Shown one piece after another: positions 33,531 through 42,239 of a stretch of 64,000 bases of DNA. The position numbers were made by a program, and so were the translations under genes. Source of the DNA: Anaerolineaceae bacterium (GTDB taxonomy: Bacteria; Chloroflexota; Anaerolineae; Anaerolineales; Anaerolineaceae); assembly GCA_016841445.1 (NCBI GenBank), contig JAENZD010000003.1, forward strand, positions 219,212 through 283,211, in the 5' to 3' direction. Every line of letters starts with the position of its first letter. The first letter of the stretch is position 1. The notes under the pieces were generated by a model. That model was given only the letters and a program-made list of their open reading frames with translations. It was not told the DNA's origin and searched no databases.

Positions 33531-33679
33531 ACCCATAAGAATATCTTTTCAACCTGTGCTTGTCAACTGATATTGCTGGTAATAAAGCTTTAATTTCATT
33601 AAACATTGCTTAACAATGGAATCCGTGCTCAATGGTAAAATTTTTTACATGATTTGTTAATATGGAGGTGAATAAAATT

Positions 33680-35137
33680 ATGCCGGAGTTCACGAACACA
33701 CCCGATTGGGTCAAGAACGCTGTTTTTTACCAGATTTTTCCGGATCGTTTTGCTAAATCCGAATCGATTGAAAAACCAACTCATATTGAGCCCTGGGATT
33801 CTCCACTCACAAGATATGGCTTCAAGGGCGGCGACCTGCGGGGGGTGATTGAGAAACTGGATTACCTGCAGGATCTGGGTATTACTGCGATCTACTTCAA
33901 CCCGATCTTCGCCTCCACTGCCAACCACCGTTACCATCCCCATGATTACTACCAGGTTGACCCGATTTTAGGCGGTAACGATGCCTTCCTGGATTTGCTT
34001 AAAGCAGCCCACAAGCGGGGCGTTCATGTTGTGCTGGATGGTGTTTTCAACCATGCAAGCCGGGGTTTCTTTCAATTTAACCATATCCTCGAGAACGGAG
34101 ATAAGTCACCCTACCTGGACTGGTTCACAGTCTATGGCTTTCCGCTGAATGCCTACCAGGGAAAACCCAATTACGCCTGCTGGTGGAACCTGCCAGCCCT
34201 ACCGCAGTTGAACACCGAAAACTCCCAGGTGCGGGAATTTCTGTTTGGTATTGCTCGTCATTGGATCGAGCAGGGGATTGATGGGTGGCGGCTGGATGTG
34301 CCGTTTGAGATCAAGCACGAAGGGTTCTGGCAGAAGTTCCGCCAAATTGTGAAAACCGCAAACCCGAACGCTTACATTAATGGCGAGGTGCCCTGGGAAG
34401 CCCAGGATTGGCTGGGTGGTGATAGGTTTGACGGTGTGATGAACTACCAGCTGACCGCTGCCTTGGTGGGATTTTTTGGGGAAGGATTCCGCGATGATTC
34501 AATGGTAACCGGGATGATGGGGTTGGCTGATATCCCCGCCATGGATGCTGATGGTTTCGCCGCACGGACAAAGCAGCTTTTGGAGATCTACCCCCGACAG
34601 AATGCCCTGGCGCAGCTCAACTTGCTGGACAGCCACGACATGCCCCGTTATCTCACAATGATGAGCGGAGAAAAGAAAGCACTTCGGTTGGCATTCCTGT
34701 TTCTAATGACATACCCGGGAGCGCCATGTATTTATTATGGAGATGAGATTGGGATGGAAGGGGGCCGGGATCCTGAGAACCGGGGTACCTTCCCCTGGGA
34801 TGAGAGCGAGTGGGACCATAGCTTGCGTAATGACATTAAGAAATTCATCCGCATTCGCCACAATAACAAGGTGCTGCGGACGGGTGAATACGTGCCCCTT
34901 TTTGCAAAAGGCAGGCAGCTCCTCTTCCTGCGCTACCTGGAAGGGAAGCACATGCTGGTGGCGATCAACGCCGGAGACCAGCCCTGGGACTTAAATGTGC
35001 CTGTTGATTCGTATTTTACAGATAAAGCACAACTTAAAAATTTACTGGGTGGAGAAGGCGCAGTGATCGAAGAAAATCACCTGCGGAAATGCACCATTCC
35101 ATCCTTGGAAGGTGCCGTCTTCAAGCCTGAAATTTAG
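33680..35137 (+). CDS. GH13 alpha-glycosidase (cyclomaltodextrinase/neopullulanase-like)
   Basis: A 485-residue cytoplasmic alpha-amylase family enzyme that hydrolyses alpha-glucans or maltodextrins. The (beta/alpha)8 barrel shows AIYFNPIFAS, VVLDGVFNH, the nucleophile in GWRLDVP (Asp206), the acid/base in YINGEVP (Glu236) and the transition-state Asp in LLDSHD (Asp320). There is no signal peptide or CBM20-type domain. A GGAGGTGA at 33664-33671 places the start at ATG 33680 rather than 33662. It is monocistronic, just downstream of the tRNA-Sec gene on the other strand. Confidence 0.92.
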   Translation: MPEFTNTPDWVKNAVFYQIFPDRFAKSESIEKPTHIEPWDSPLTRYGFKGGDLRGVIEKLDYLQDLGITAIYFNPIFASTANHRYHPHDYYQVDPILGGNDAFLDLLKAAHKRGVHVVLDGVFNHASRGFFQFNHILENGDKSPYLDWFTVYGFPLNAYQGKPNYACWWNLPALPQLNTENSQVREFLFGIARHWIEQGIDGWRLDVPFEIKHEGFWQKFRQIVKTANPNAYINGEVPWEAQDWLGGDRFDGVMNYQLTAALVGFFGEGFRDDSMVTGMMGLADIPAMDADGFAARTKQLLEIYPRQNALAQLNLLDSHDMPRYLTMMSGEKKALRLAFLFLMTYPGAPCIYYGDEIGMEGGRDPENRGTFPWDESEWDHSLRNDIKKFIRIRHNNKVLRTGEYVPLFAKGRQLLFLRYLEGKHMLVAINAGDQPWDLNVPVDSYFTDKAQLKNLLGGEGAVIEENHLRKCTIPSLEGAVFKPEI

Positions 35138-35158
35138 CTGTAATTATTGAGGGATATA

Positions 35159-36166
35159 TTACGATTTTCGCTGGTCTTTTCGGGTGACCTTCAAGATTGC
35201 AATTTTCGTTGGGTGGTTGAAGGGGGAGGGGTCAACCGGCGGTGTGTCCACCACGGTTGCGGGATAGCCGGTGATATCGGGGGGGATGGGGATGATTTGA
35301 TCGAAAGTCAGGTACTCACTGCGGCATAGTGCATCCAGTTCAGCCATAAAATCTGATCCTGAAAGATAAAGGGCGTTATTGATTAACACCAACCAGCCTT
35401 GATGGGCAACCATTGGACGGACTTTATTGACCAAACGGGTCGTCTCGTTTTGCAGGTCGATCCTGCCGGCATTGGTCTGTGAGAAGTAGGGCGGGTCAAT
35501 GATCACGATGTCGAAAAGCTTGTTCTCTTGACGGAAGCGGCCGGCAACACGGAAGTAATCCCCGGGAAGGACCTTTAGCCTGTCATTGATAAGCTCATTT
35601 AAAGCCCAGGACTTCCGCGCAATATCCAGGAAATGGCGATTGAGATCCGTTTGGATCACCTCTCTGGCGCCTCCCATTCCCGCAGCAACGCCCAAACTGC
35701 CGGTGTAGGCAAAGGTATTTAAAATCCTTGATCCGGAGGTGTTTTCCAGCAGCCAGCGTCGCAGATTGCGCGTGTCTGGGTAGAAACTGGCATCCTGGTT
35801 TATCTGCAGATCGAGGGCATACTGGACATTAAATTCTTGGATGGATGAATCCAGGACTTCACCCCAGAGCAGTTTGCCATTTTTCATGTGCTGATCTGGA
35901 TGATTTCGCTGTTTCAGCAGAATTGAGTTTGCCCAATGAAGGTGGTTTTTTACCCATTCAGAAATTTCTTCAATTATTAATTGGGATTCGGATATTTCCC
36001 GATGATTAAGTATCACCAGCGTCTGTCCGTAGCGGTCCAGAACGACGCCTGGCAAGCCCTCGTAGAAACCGTTGAAAAGCCGGTAAACATTACACTCTTT
36101 TGCCGTTCCTTCTCGTTGCTGAAAGGCATTATTCATGCGAATTTTTAAGGTTTGATCCTGTTCCAT
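35159..36166 (-). CDS. Class I SAM-dependent methyltransferase (RlmI/RlmK-like core)
   Basis: A 335-residue methyltransferase resembling the 23S rRNA methyltransferase RlmI and its relatives. The N-terminal segment has a PUA-like remnant with LPGVVLDRYGQTLV; the catalytic core carries motif I ILNTFAYTGSLGVAA and motif IV FDIVIIDPPYF. The second Cys-containing motif of m5C enzymes is not seen after the DPPY, so base or position specificity is uncertain. It ends 22 nt from the convergent GH13 gene. It may be monocistronic. Confidence 0.8.
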   Translation of the reverse strand: MEQDQTLKIRMNNAFQQREGTAKECNVYRLFNGFYEGLPGVVLDRYGQTLVILNHREISESQLIIEEISEWVKNHLHWANSILLKQRNHPDQHMKNGKLLWGEVLDSSIQEFNVQYALDLQINQDASFYPDTRNLRRWLLENTSGSRILNTFAYTGSLGVAAGMGGAREVIQTDLNRHFLDIARKSWALNELINDRLKVLPGDYFRVAGRFRQENKLFDIVIIDPPYFSQTNAGRIDLQNETTRLVNKVRPMVAHQGWLVLINNALYLSGSDFMAELDALCRSEYLTFDQIIPIPPDITGYPATVVDTPPVDPSPFNHPTKIAILKVTRKDQRKS

Positions 36167-36232
36167 AACTTGATTTTACCTCTAATGTCGTTTATAATAA
36201 TTTAGGTAAGAATAAATATATATTTAATTGTG

Positions 36233-36258
36233 ACTAAATGATGATAAAATCATTTAGT
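36233..36258 (+). promoter_or_regulatory. Perfect palindrome upstream of the ZIP transporter (candidate operator)
   Basis: ACTAAATGAT (36233-36242) and ATCATTTAGT (36249-36258) form a perfect 10-bp inverted repeat with a 6-nt spacer, ending 24 nt before the ATG at 36283. The AT-rich, TGAT/ATCA layout resembles metalloregulator operators of the Fur family, and the gene is a metal transporter. It could also be a hairpin in the leader. Confidence 0.5.
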
Positions 36259-36282
36259 GTAAATTGATAAGAAAGGACAAAG

Positions 36283-37095
36283 ATGGTTGATTTCATTTCA
36301 AATTATTCGCCAATCATACAAGCTTTATTTGGCACATTGTTTACATGGGGATTGACCGCATTGGGATCAGGATTGATTTTCTTCACAAAAGAAGTCAGCC
36401 GGAAATTATTGGACGGCATGCTGGGGTTCGCGTCAGGTGTGATGATTGCTGCTAGCTACTGGTCTCTGTTGGCACCCGCGATTGAGCTTTCTGAGAACTT
36501 ACCTGTCCCATCCTGGTTTCCTGCAGCCTCTGGATTTCTTCTGGGGGGTGCGTTCTTGTTTGCTGTTGATAAACTTTTGCCTCATATGCACATTGGCCAT
36601 GAAGGAGCGGGTTCTGAAGGACCCAAAACATCCTGGCAGCGCAGTGTGCTGTTGATCACGGCTATTACCCTCCATAATATTCCAGAAGGCCTGGCGGTTG
36701 GCGTTGCCTTTGGTGCAGCAGCTGCCGGTGTTGAGGCTGCCAGTGTTGGTGCGGCTGTGGCTTTGGCGATTGGTATCGGTATTCAAAATTTCCCGGAAGG
36801 ATTGGCGGTTTCAGCGCCGCTTCGACGGGAAGGATGGAAAAGAGGACGGTCATTTTTTTACGGTCAATTATCAGGGATGGTCGAACCGGTCGCCGGTTTA
36901 CTTGGCGCTGCGGCAACTTTCTTTATCCGCCCTATCCTGCCTTACGCATTGGCATTTGCGGCTGGTGCAATGATCTATGTTGTGGCTGAAGAATTGATCC
37001 CCGAATCGAAAAGAGAAGGCCATTCCGATATCCCAACCATCGGTGTGATGCTGGGATTTGCCGCAATGATGCTGTTAGATGTGGCTTTGGGATAA
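36283..37095 (+). CDS. ZIP family metal transporter
   Basis: A 270-residue integral membrane protein for divalent metal uptake (zinc, iron or manganese). About eight hydrophobic helices are visible; the metal-path motifs HNIPEG in TM4 and QNFPEG in TM5 are intact. A His-containing loop (HMHIGHEG) sits between TM3 and TM4, as in other ZIPs. GufA-like subfamily appearance. It is a single gene behind a perfect palindrome at 36233-36258, with the dispersed structured repeat (37166-37343) after its 3' end. Confidence 0.93.
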   Translation: MVDFISNYSPIIQALFGTLFTWGLTALGSGLIFFTKEVSRKLLDGMLGFASGVMIAASYWSLLAPAIELSENLPVPSWFPAASGFLLGGAFLFAVDKLLPHMHIGHEGAGSEGPKTSWQRSVLLITAITLHNIPEGLAVGVAFGAAAAGVEAASVGAAVALAIGIGIQNFPEGLAVSAPLRREGWKRGRSFFYGQLSGMVEPVAGLLGAAATFFIRPILPYALAFAAGAMIYVVAEELIPESKREGHSDIPTIGVMLGFAAMMLLDVALG

Positions 37096-37165
37096 ATAGC
37101 ATTAGACACGACAAATCGTTTATTAATTTTCAAATATGAGCACTTAATCAAAGCATTTCTATCAA

Positions 37166-37343
37166 TCCCTCACCCTGCGCTCTCCCTTGTAAGGCTCTAC
37201 TGAGCCTTTACACTTCGCTGATCCGACAGGAAATCGGTCAGTTCGAAAGGTAGAGGGTTATTTAATTTATTTATGGGTGATAGTAAGAAATTTAACAGAT
37301 CATCCTCTCCCACCTACGGGGGGAGAGGATTGAGGTGAGGGGG
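37166..37343. repeat. Dispersed structured intergenic repeat, copy 2
   Basis: Closely similar to 921-1085. It opens ccctcaccctg and ends with gaggtgagggg, giving inverted terminal ends, and contains the same internal hairpins (GGCTC/GAGCC, CCGAC/GTCGG-like, CCTCTCCC/GGGAGAGG). Conserved blocks include tgagcctttacacttcgctg. It lies between the convergent ZIP and Trm9-like genes. Sequence differences from copy 1 are few and mostly at loops, with some compensatory-looking changes. Confidence 0.8.
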
Positions 37344-37350
37344 GTAATTG

Positions 37351-38076
37351 TTATTTCCAAACCTGGTACAGCGCTAAATCGCCCGATTTCCCATCGGAAT
37401 AGAAAACCTCAGCAACTTTAAAGCCTGCTTCCCTGGCAAGTTTAGTCAGGCTTTCATCACTGAATGTGTGCACATAACGGATGCCGGGGATATCGCCTGC
37501 ACGCCAGTCCAGCAAGACATCGCCCTCATCAACTTCCTCTGGATCGATCCCGACGGCTGACCAGGGCAGGACCCGCTTGCGCAGACGTGCGCTGTTCTGC
37601 CACTGCCAGACGGAGACAGCAACTCGACCATCGGGTTTAATCAGTTTTCTGAAATTCGCGATGGTCTTCTGGCGCAGGTTTTCCCCCGGGATATGATGTA
37701 AAACTGCAAATGAGACCAACCAGTCATAATTCTCCCTGTTGATCTGGTTCGGCCAATCCGGAACAGCCAGGTCAGCCCATCTGAAGGTTATTTCTGCATT
37801 CTGGGTCTCATCAGTCAATCTTTTAGCTGCGGTCAGCAGCCCTTCACTCATGTCGACCCCCAAGTAGTTCCCTGAAAATCCCTGTGAAATCAGCGACCGC
37901 GCAAGCGTTCCGTTGCCGCAGCCCACATCGAGGATGAACGCCTCTTTCACGAACCGTTCACTTAACCGCAAGACACCAGGCTGAACTTGTCCACGGGTCA
38001 CGGAAAATGAAGGCGCAAAGCGATCATAGAACTGGCGGTTGATTTGGAGGAGCTTCTGAAAAGTTTCAGCCTTCAT
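37351..38076 (-). CDS. Trm9/ALKBH8-like tRNA wobble-uridine methyltransferase
   Basis: A 241-residue class I SAM methyltransferase. The N-terminal NRQFYDRFAPSFSVTR parallels the Trm9 VYNxIAPxFSxTR element, motif I is FILDVGCGNGTLA, the post-I acidic residue is in YLGVDMS, AVLHHI follows motif IV, and the C-terminal GDVLLDW ... RYVHTFSDESL and YQVWK match the Trm9/ALKBH8 family ending. In eukaryotes these enzymes methylate cm5U34 to mcm5U34 in tRNA after Elongator. The frame is open to 38142, but that part holds a terminator for the upstream gene, so ATG 38076 is chosen. It lies 1.3 kb from elp3. The substrate is inferred by family only. Confidence 0.75.
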   Translation of the reverse strand: MKAETFQKLLQINRQFYDRFAPSFSVTRGQVQPGVLRLSERFVKEAFILDVGCGNGTLARSLISQGFSGNYLGVDMSEGLLTAAKRLTDETQNAEITFRWADLAVPDWPNQINRENYDWLVSFAVLHHIPGENLRQKTIANFRKLIKPDGRVAVSVWQWQNSARLRKRVLPWSAVGIDPEEVDEGDVLLDWRAGDIPGIRYVHTFSDESLTKLAREAGFKVAEVFYSDGKSGDLALYQVWK

Positions 38077-38116
38077 ATTGATACCAGTATATTGTAGAAT
38101 GCTGCCTTTTGCCAAT

Positions 38117-38147
38117 AAAAAAACCGGTGGGTTGCTGTCCACCGGTT
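38117..38147 (-). terminator. Intrinsic terminator of the M50 peptidase gene
   Basis: AACCGGTGG (38122-38130) and CCACCGGTT (38139-38147) form a 9-bp stem; on the minus strand it is followed by ttttttattgg. It lies 19 nt after the stop of the M50 gene. Confidence 0.9.
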
Positions 38148-38166
38148 AATCGTATCAATTTTCGTT

Positions 38167-39276
38167 CTAAACAGGTTTAACTGTTTCTTCAGGCGGCTGC
38201 TGGTTGTGCTTCTTCACTTGCTGGTTGAGCCACATGCGCTGCTGTACACTTTCGGGGGTGATGAATCCGATCAGCTCCCGGTCCACGGTCACCGGCAGCA
38301 CCCGAACGGTTGAAAATTTAACAAAGGCGTCCACCAGGGGTAGATCAGGAGAAATTTTTTCCGGTTCGAGGTTAATACCCGAGTAAGCGGGAGCCCGGTC
38401 TCCGTAGCGCTCGATCGTCCGCAGTAAACTGCTGGCTTGAATGAACCCCAGGAAGTTCCCGTTGGAGACCACAGGGATGTAACGCTGCCCGGATTGCATC
38501 GCCAGTTGAAACACGCTGCCCAGGGGCTGGTTGGCGTCTACCTGAGTGTACTGGGTGACCAATGCATCTCGAACGGATAAACCTTTGAGCCCTGCTTTGA
38601 TTTCAACGCTTTGCGCTTCTGCCCCGGCACCGGACCAGATGAAGAAAGCGGTCAGGACCAGCCAGGGATTGAAGAAAAATCCGGCTATTCCCAGCAGGAG
38701 GGCAAACCCTTTGCCAATGTTGGCAGCAATCCGGGTCGCTTTGACATGGGGTATCCGGGTCGCAAGTAAGGATCGCAGTACCCGGCCGCCGTCCATCGGG
38801 AAAGCAGGGATCAGGTTGAACGCGACCAGTGTCAGGTTAACAGAGAGCAGGCGCACCCAGAAGTTGCCCAGCAGGAGATCAACGCTGAGCGGCTGGAAGA
38901 AAAATCCTGAAACCAACAAACCAAAGAACAGAACCCCGGCTATCACGACATTGACAAGGGGACCTGCAATTGCGATTAACAGTTCTTCTTTGGGATCTTC
39001 CGGCATGCTTTCTAAACGGGCAACGCCGCCAATAGGAAGCAGCGTGATATCTTTTGTGGGGATATTGAAACGTTTTGCCATCAACGCGTGACCAAATTCA
39101 TGCATGACCACAAATAAGAACAGCACGATGATGAACAGGATGTCCAATGCTGCAGAAGCAGCGGTCCCGCCGTTGGAAAAAGCTAAAAACCCGATATAAA
39201 CCAATAAAAAGAAAAACGTCAGGTGTATTTTGAGATCGATCCCAAAGATTCGACCAATATGCCATGACCATTTCAT
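38167..39276 (-). CDS. M50 family site-2 protease with CBS domains
   Basis: A 369-residue membrane-embedded zinc protease. The HExxH motif is VMHEFGH (His59, Glu60, His63) in a transmembrane segment; the third ligand Asp162 lies in NLIPAFPMDGGR. The C-terminal 145 residues contain a CBS pair (ALVTQYTQVDANQPLGSVFQLAMQSGQRYIPVVS...) that often senses adenosine nucleotides. Such CBS-bearing S2P-type proteases may cleave membrane substrates in response to energy state. Its own terminator follows. It is divergent from elp3 (150-nt gap). Confidence 0.93.
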   Translation of the reverse strand: MKWSWHIGRIFGIDLKIHLTFFFLLVYIGFLAFSNGGTAASAALDILFIIVLFLFVVMHEFGHALMAKRFNIPTKDITLLPIGGVARLESMPEDPKEELLIAIAGPLVNVVIAGVLFFGLLVSGFFFQPLSVDLLLGNFWVRLLSVNLTLVAFNLIPAFPMDGGRVLRSLLATRIPHVKATRIAANIGKGFALLLGIAGFFFNPWLVLTAFFIWSGAGAEAQSVEIKAGLKGLSVRDALVTQYTQVDANQPLGSVFQLAMQSGQRYIPVVSNGNFLGFIQASSLLRTIERYGDRAPAYSGINLEPEKISPDLPLVDAFVKFSTVRVLPVTVDRELIGFITPESVQQRMWLNQQVKKHNQQPPEETVKPV

Positions 39277-39425
39277 TTTTTCACCTCTTTATTCTTTATC
39301 TTTTTTGACTTTTACCAGTATCGTGCTTTTATATTAGATTTTTATTGCTGAAATGTAAAATCTTTGTAAATACTTTCGGAAGGAAATATTACAATTCGGG
39401 TTAAATCTGGGTAAAATTCACCCGT

Positions 39426-41057
39426 ATGAAAGCAGAAACCTGGAAAAAGAAACGCGCTTATACCGATGAAGATAAAGCATTTGCGCTGGCGATATTGAAG
39501 GATGTCTCAGAGGGAATGGACCTGCGTGACGCGCAGAGAAACCACCCAAAGTCTGACGGCGGTGGGTTCATCCCCAAGCATGCCCTGGTGGCTGTATATT
39601 ACGAGAAGGTTGAAAGCGGTGAGTGGGAGGAAAATGAACGCCTGCTGTCGAAGATCCGCATGAAACCTACCCGAACGCTTTCAGGCGTCACAACCGTGAC
39701 TGTTCTGACCCGCTATCACCCCTGCCCAGGTGAGTGCATATTCTGCCCGCAGGAAGATAAAATGCCCAAGAGCTACTTGAGTGAAGAGCCGGGTGCCAAG
39801 CGTGGTTTGGAGAATGCCTTTGATCCTTACCTGCAGGTGCACAACCGGATTGCTGCACTCAAAGCGGTAGGACATACCACGGATAAAATTGAACTGCTGA
39901 TCCTGGGAGGGAGCTTCAGCGCTTACCCCCTGGATTACCAGGAATGGTTCGTGAAGCGCTGTTTTGATGCGATGAACGGCGTGAACCCGGGGGATGATCC
40001 CGGCTTCGAAACCCTGGCTGAAGCCCAGGTGCGGAACGTACGCGCTGAACACCGCAATGTAGGGCTGGTGATTGAGACGAGGCCAGACCTGGTGACACAG
40101 GAAGCCCTGAAGTGGTACCGCACCCTTGGCGTAACCAAGGTGCAGATGGGTGCGCAGAGCCTTGATGATCATATTCTGAAACTCAACAGGCGCGGCCACA
40201 CCGCACAAGAAACCCTGGATGCCGTTGCGCTCCTGCGCTCAGGTGGTTTCAAAGTGGTACTGCATTGGATGCCAAACCTGTACGGCGCAACCCCCGAATC
40301 CGACAGGGAAGATTTCCAGCGCCTGTGGGGTGAGGGAAGTTACTGCCCCGATGAACTGAAGATCTACCCCTGCCAGCTTTTAGAACACACGAAGCTCTAC
40401 GACCTGTGGCAGGAAGGAAAGTATGAACCTTATTCTGAAGGGACGCTGCTGAACCTGATCGCAAATTTGAAAATTCATGTTCCGCGCTACTGTCGGATCA
40501 ACAGGATCATCCGTGATATTCCATCCACTTATGTTGTAGCCGGCAACAAGAACAGCAGCCTGCGGCAGGACATCCAGCGGGAAATGACGCGACGGGGCAC
40601 GCTGTGTGAATGCGTTCGGTGTAGAGAGGTGCGAGGGACGAAGGTCAACTTGGGAGAGGTTTCACTGCACGACATGATCTACTACCCAGCGAACGCAGAG
40701 GAACATTTTCTGTCTTTCGACACACAGGAGGACAAGCTGGCTGGTTTTTTGCGTTTGTCTCTACCGGAAGATACCCATGATTCAGGTATTGCGGACCTGG
40801 CGGGAGCGGCTATTATCCGTGAGGTGCATGTATATGGCCTTTCACTCGAAGTGGGCGAAGAGCGGATTGGGATTGCTCAGCACAGCGGCTTAGGGACACG
40901 CCTGATCGAAGAGGCTGAACAGATTGCGAAATCAAAGGGTTTTGAACGGCTGGCGGTAATTGCAGCTGTTGGTACAAGAGCATACTATGCCGGGCGCGGG
41001 TTTGAAATGGGGGAGATGTACATGGTGAAAACGCTGTGTAATCCGGGAATTGATTAA
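39426..41057 (+). CDS. elp3: Elp3-type tRNA uridine-34 acetyltransferase (radical SAM / GNAT)
   Basis: A 543-residue protein with both Elp3 catalytic halves. The radical SAM domain has CxxxCxxC as Cys100, Cys104, Cys107 in YHPCPGECIFC, and the C-terminal 120 residues form a GNAT acetyltransferase with the acetyl-CoA loop in the segment QHSGLGTRLIEEAEQIA. Elp3 makes cm5U34 in tRNA wobble positions; bacterial Elp3 is uncommon but is known in Chloroflexota such as Dehalococcoides. It is monocistronic, divergent from the M50 gene, and lies near a Trm9-like gene that could act on its product. Confidence 0.93.
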   Translation: MKAETWKKKRAYTDEDKAFALAILKDVSEGMDLRDAQRNHPKSDGGGFIPKHALVAVYYEKVESGEWEENERLLSKIRMKPTRTLSGVTTVTVLTRYHPCPGECIFCPQEDKMPKSYLSEEPGAKRGLENAFDPYLQVHNRIAALKAVGHTTDKIELLILGGSFSAYPLDYQEWFVKRCFDAMNGVNPGDDPGFETLAEAQVRNVRAEHRNVGLVIETRPDLVTQEALKWYRTLGVTKVQMGAQSLDDHILKLNRRGHTAQETLDAVALLRSGGFKVVLHWMPNLYGATPESDREDFQRLWGEGSYCPDELKIYPCQLLEHTKLYDLWQEGKYEPYSEGTLLNLIANLKIHVPRYCRINRIIRDIPSTYVVAGNKNSSLRQDIQREMTRRGTLCECVRCREVRGTKVNLGEVSLHDMIYYPANAEEHFLSFDTQEDKLAGFLRLSLPEDTHDSGIADLAGAAIIREVHVYGLSLEVGEERIGIAQHSGLGTRLIEEAEQIAKSKGFERLAVIAAVGTRAYYAGRGFEMGEMYMVKTLCNPGID

Positions 41058-41083
41058 AGGGCACCAAAACCATTTAGGGTGTA

Positions 41084-41110
41084 GGGCGAGGTACGCCTCA
41101 CCTTTATTTT
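41084..41110 (+). terminator. Candidate terminator after elp3
   Basis: GGCGAGG (41085-41091) and CCTCACC (41096-41102) pair with one mismatch around TACG, followed by tttatttt. Confidence 0.45.
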
Positions 41111-41416
41111 GAGTTTAGGTTTTTAACATTCGGCGGTAAAAAGGTTGGACTCTTTCTTATTGGTAATTTCGTTTTGGTTCCTCTTTCGGAAACACAAAAT
41201 TTCTTGGATTCGGCTTGCCGAACCCCTACAAAAATGGATTTCCTAATGTTACTAATTTATCACTCCATAATATTAATCCTTCAATGACCATCCAATCACC
41301 ATTCACCATTCACACTTCATCCAATGGACATGCGTTTATCATAGTCATTACAGATGCTAACGAAAAGGATCCTCGAGTGTTATAATGATTAATAATGATC
41401 AAACAAGGAGTTTGAG
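41111..41416. other. Non-coding interval upstream of the Bax-inhibitor-1 gene
   Basis: About 300 bp with no supported ORF. Contains a short TTCGGC/GCCGAA hairpin near 41215 and a direct repeat of attcaccattcac near 41300. A TATAAT at 41381-41386 may be the -10 of the downstream gene, but no -35 fits. Confidence 0.4.
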
Positions 41417-42163
41417 ATGTATAACAATTCGAATCAATATACAGATGAATTGAACGCAGATCAGAGCCTGACTTCGCTCGCTGATCTCGCCTTTGACGAT
41501 GTTTTTAAAGCTGTCATGCGGCGGGTTTACCTATGGATGGCATTGGGTTTGCTGGTTTCCGCAGGTGCGGCTTTAGCAACTGTGCTGACACCCCTTGGCA
41601 ACCTGGTTTTCAGCAGCATATGGGTTTTCTATGGATTGATGTTCGGTGAGCTAGCACTGGTGATGGCTTTGAGCGCTGGAATCATGAAGATGCACCCTTC
41701 GCTGGCTGGTGTGATGTTCTTTGCCTATGCTGCCTTGAATGGCTTGACGCTATCAGTTATTTTTGTGGTATACACGCTGGGCAGCATCGGGATGACTTTC
41801 TTCGTTGCAGCAGCCTTATTCGGTGCGATGAGCCTGATTGGCTACTCAACCAAAAAGGACCTCACCCGCTGGCGCAGTTACCTGCTGATGGGGTTAATTG
41901 GATTGGTACTTGCCTCCATCGTTAATATTTTCTTCGCCAGCTCAGGTCTTGATTGGGTGGTTTCAATTGTAGGCGTTCTGCTGTTCCTGGGATTGACCAT
42001 CTATGATACCCAACGTATCAAGGTCATGACCGTTCAGACCATGCAGATGGGAGATGAAGCCGTAACAGCGAAAATGGGCATTTTAGGTGCCCTGCGGTTG
42101 TATTTGGATTTCGTCAACCTGTTCCTGTACCTGCTGCGGTTCTTGGGACGAAGACGGCGGTAG
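41417..42163 (+). CDS. Bax inhibitor-1/YccA family membrane protein
   Basis: A 248-residue integral membrane protein of the TMBIM/BI-1 family, linked to ion leak or quality control in bacteria. An acidic N-terminus (1-30) precedes about seven hydrophobic helices; the conserved DTQRIK segment near the C-terminus (TIYDTQRIKVM) is the family signature in the penultimate loop. It is preceded by a clear ribosome site (acaaggag) and followed by a good terminator at 42200-42230. Confidence 0.92.
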   Translation: MYNNSNQYTDELNADQSLTSLADLAFDDVFKAVMRRVYLWMALGLLVSAGAALATVLTPLGNLVFSSIWVFYGLMFGELALVMALSAGIMKMHPSLAGVMFFAYAALNGLTLSVIFVVYTLGSIGMTFFVAAALFGAMSLIGYSTKKDLTRWRSYLLMGLIGLVLASIVNIFFASSGLDWVVSIVGVLLFLGLTIYDTQRIKVMTVQTMQMGDEAVTAKMGILGALRLYLDFVNLFLYLLRFLGRRRR

Positions 42164-42199
42164 GGTCAGTCATAAAATAAAAATAGAATAGTATTTAAT

Positions 42200-42230
42200 G
42201 GCGGGGTCAGATTTTGACCTCGCCGTTTAT
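42200..42230 (+). terminator. Intrinsic terminator of the Bax-inhibitor-1 gene
   Basis: GGCGGGGTCA (42200-42209) pairs with TGACCTCGCC (42215-42224) with one G-T pair and a 5-nt loop, followed by gtttatt. Confidence 0.8.
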
Positions 42231-42239
42231 TAACCCTTT

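Noticed and set aside
41300..41335. CRISPR-like short repeats (attcaccattcac)
   Set aside because: Two or three short imperfect units without spacers or cas genes.
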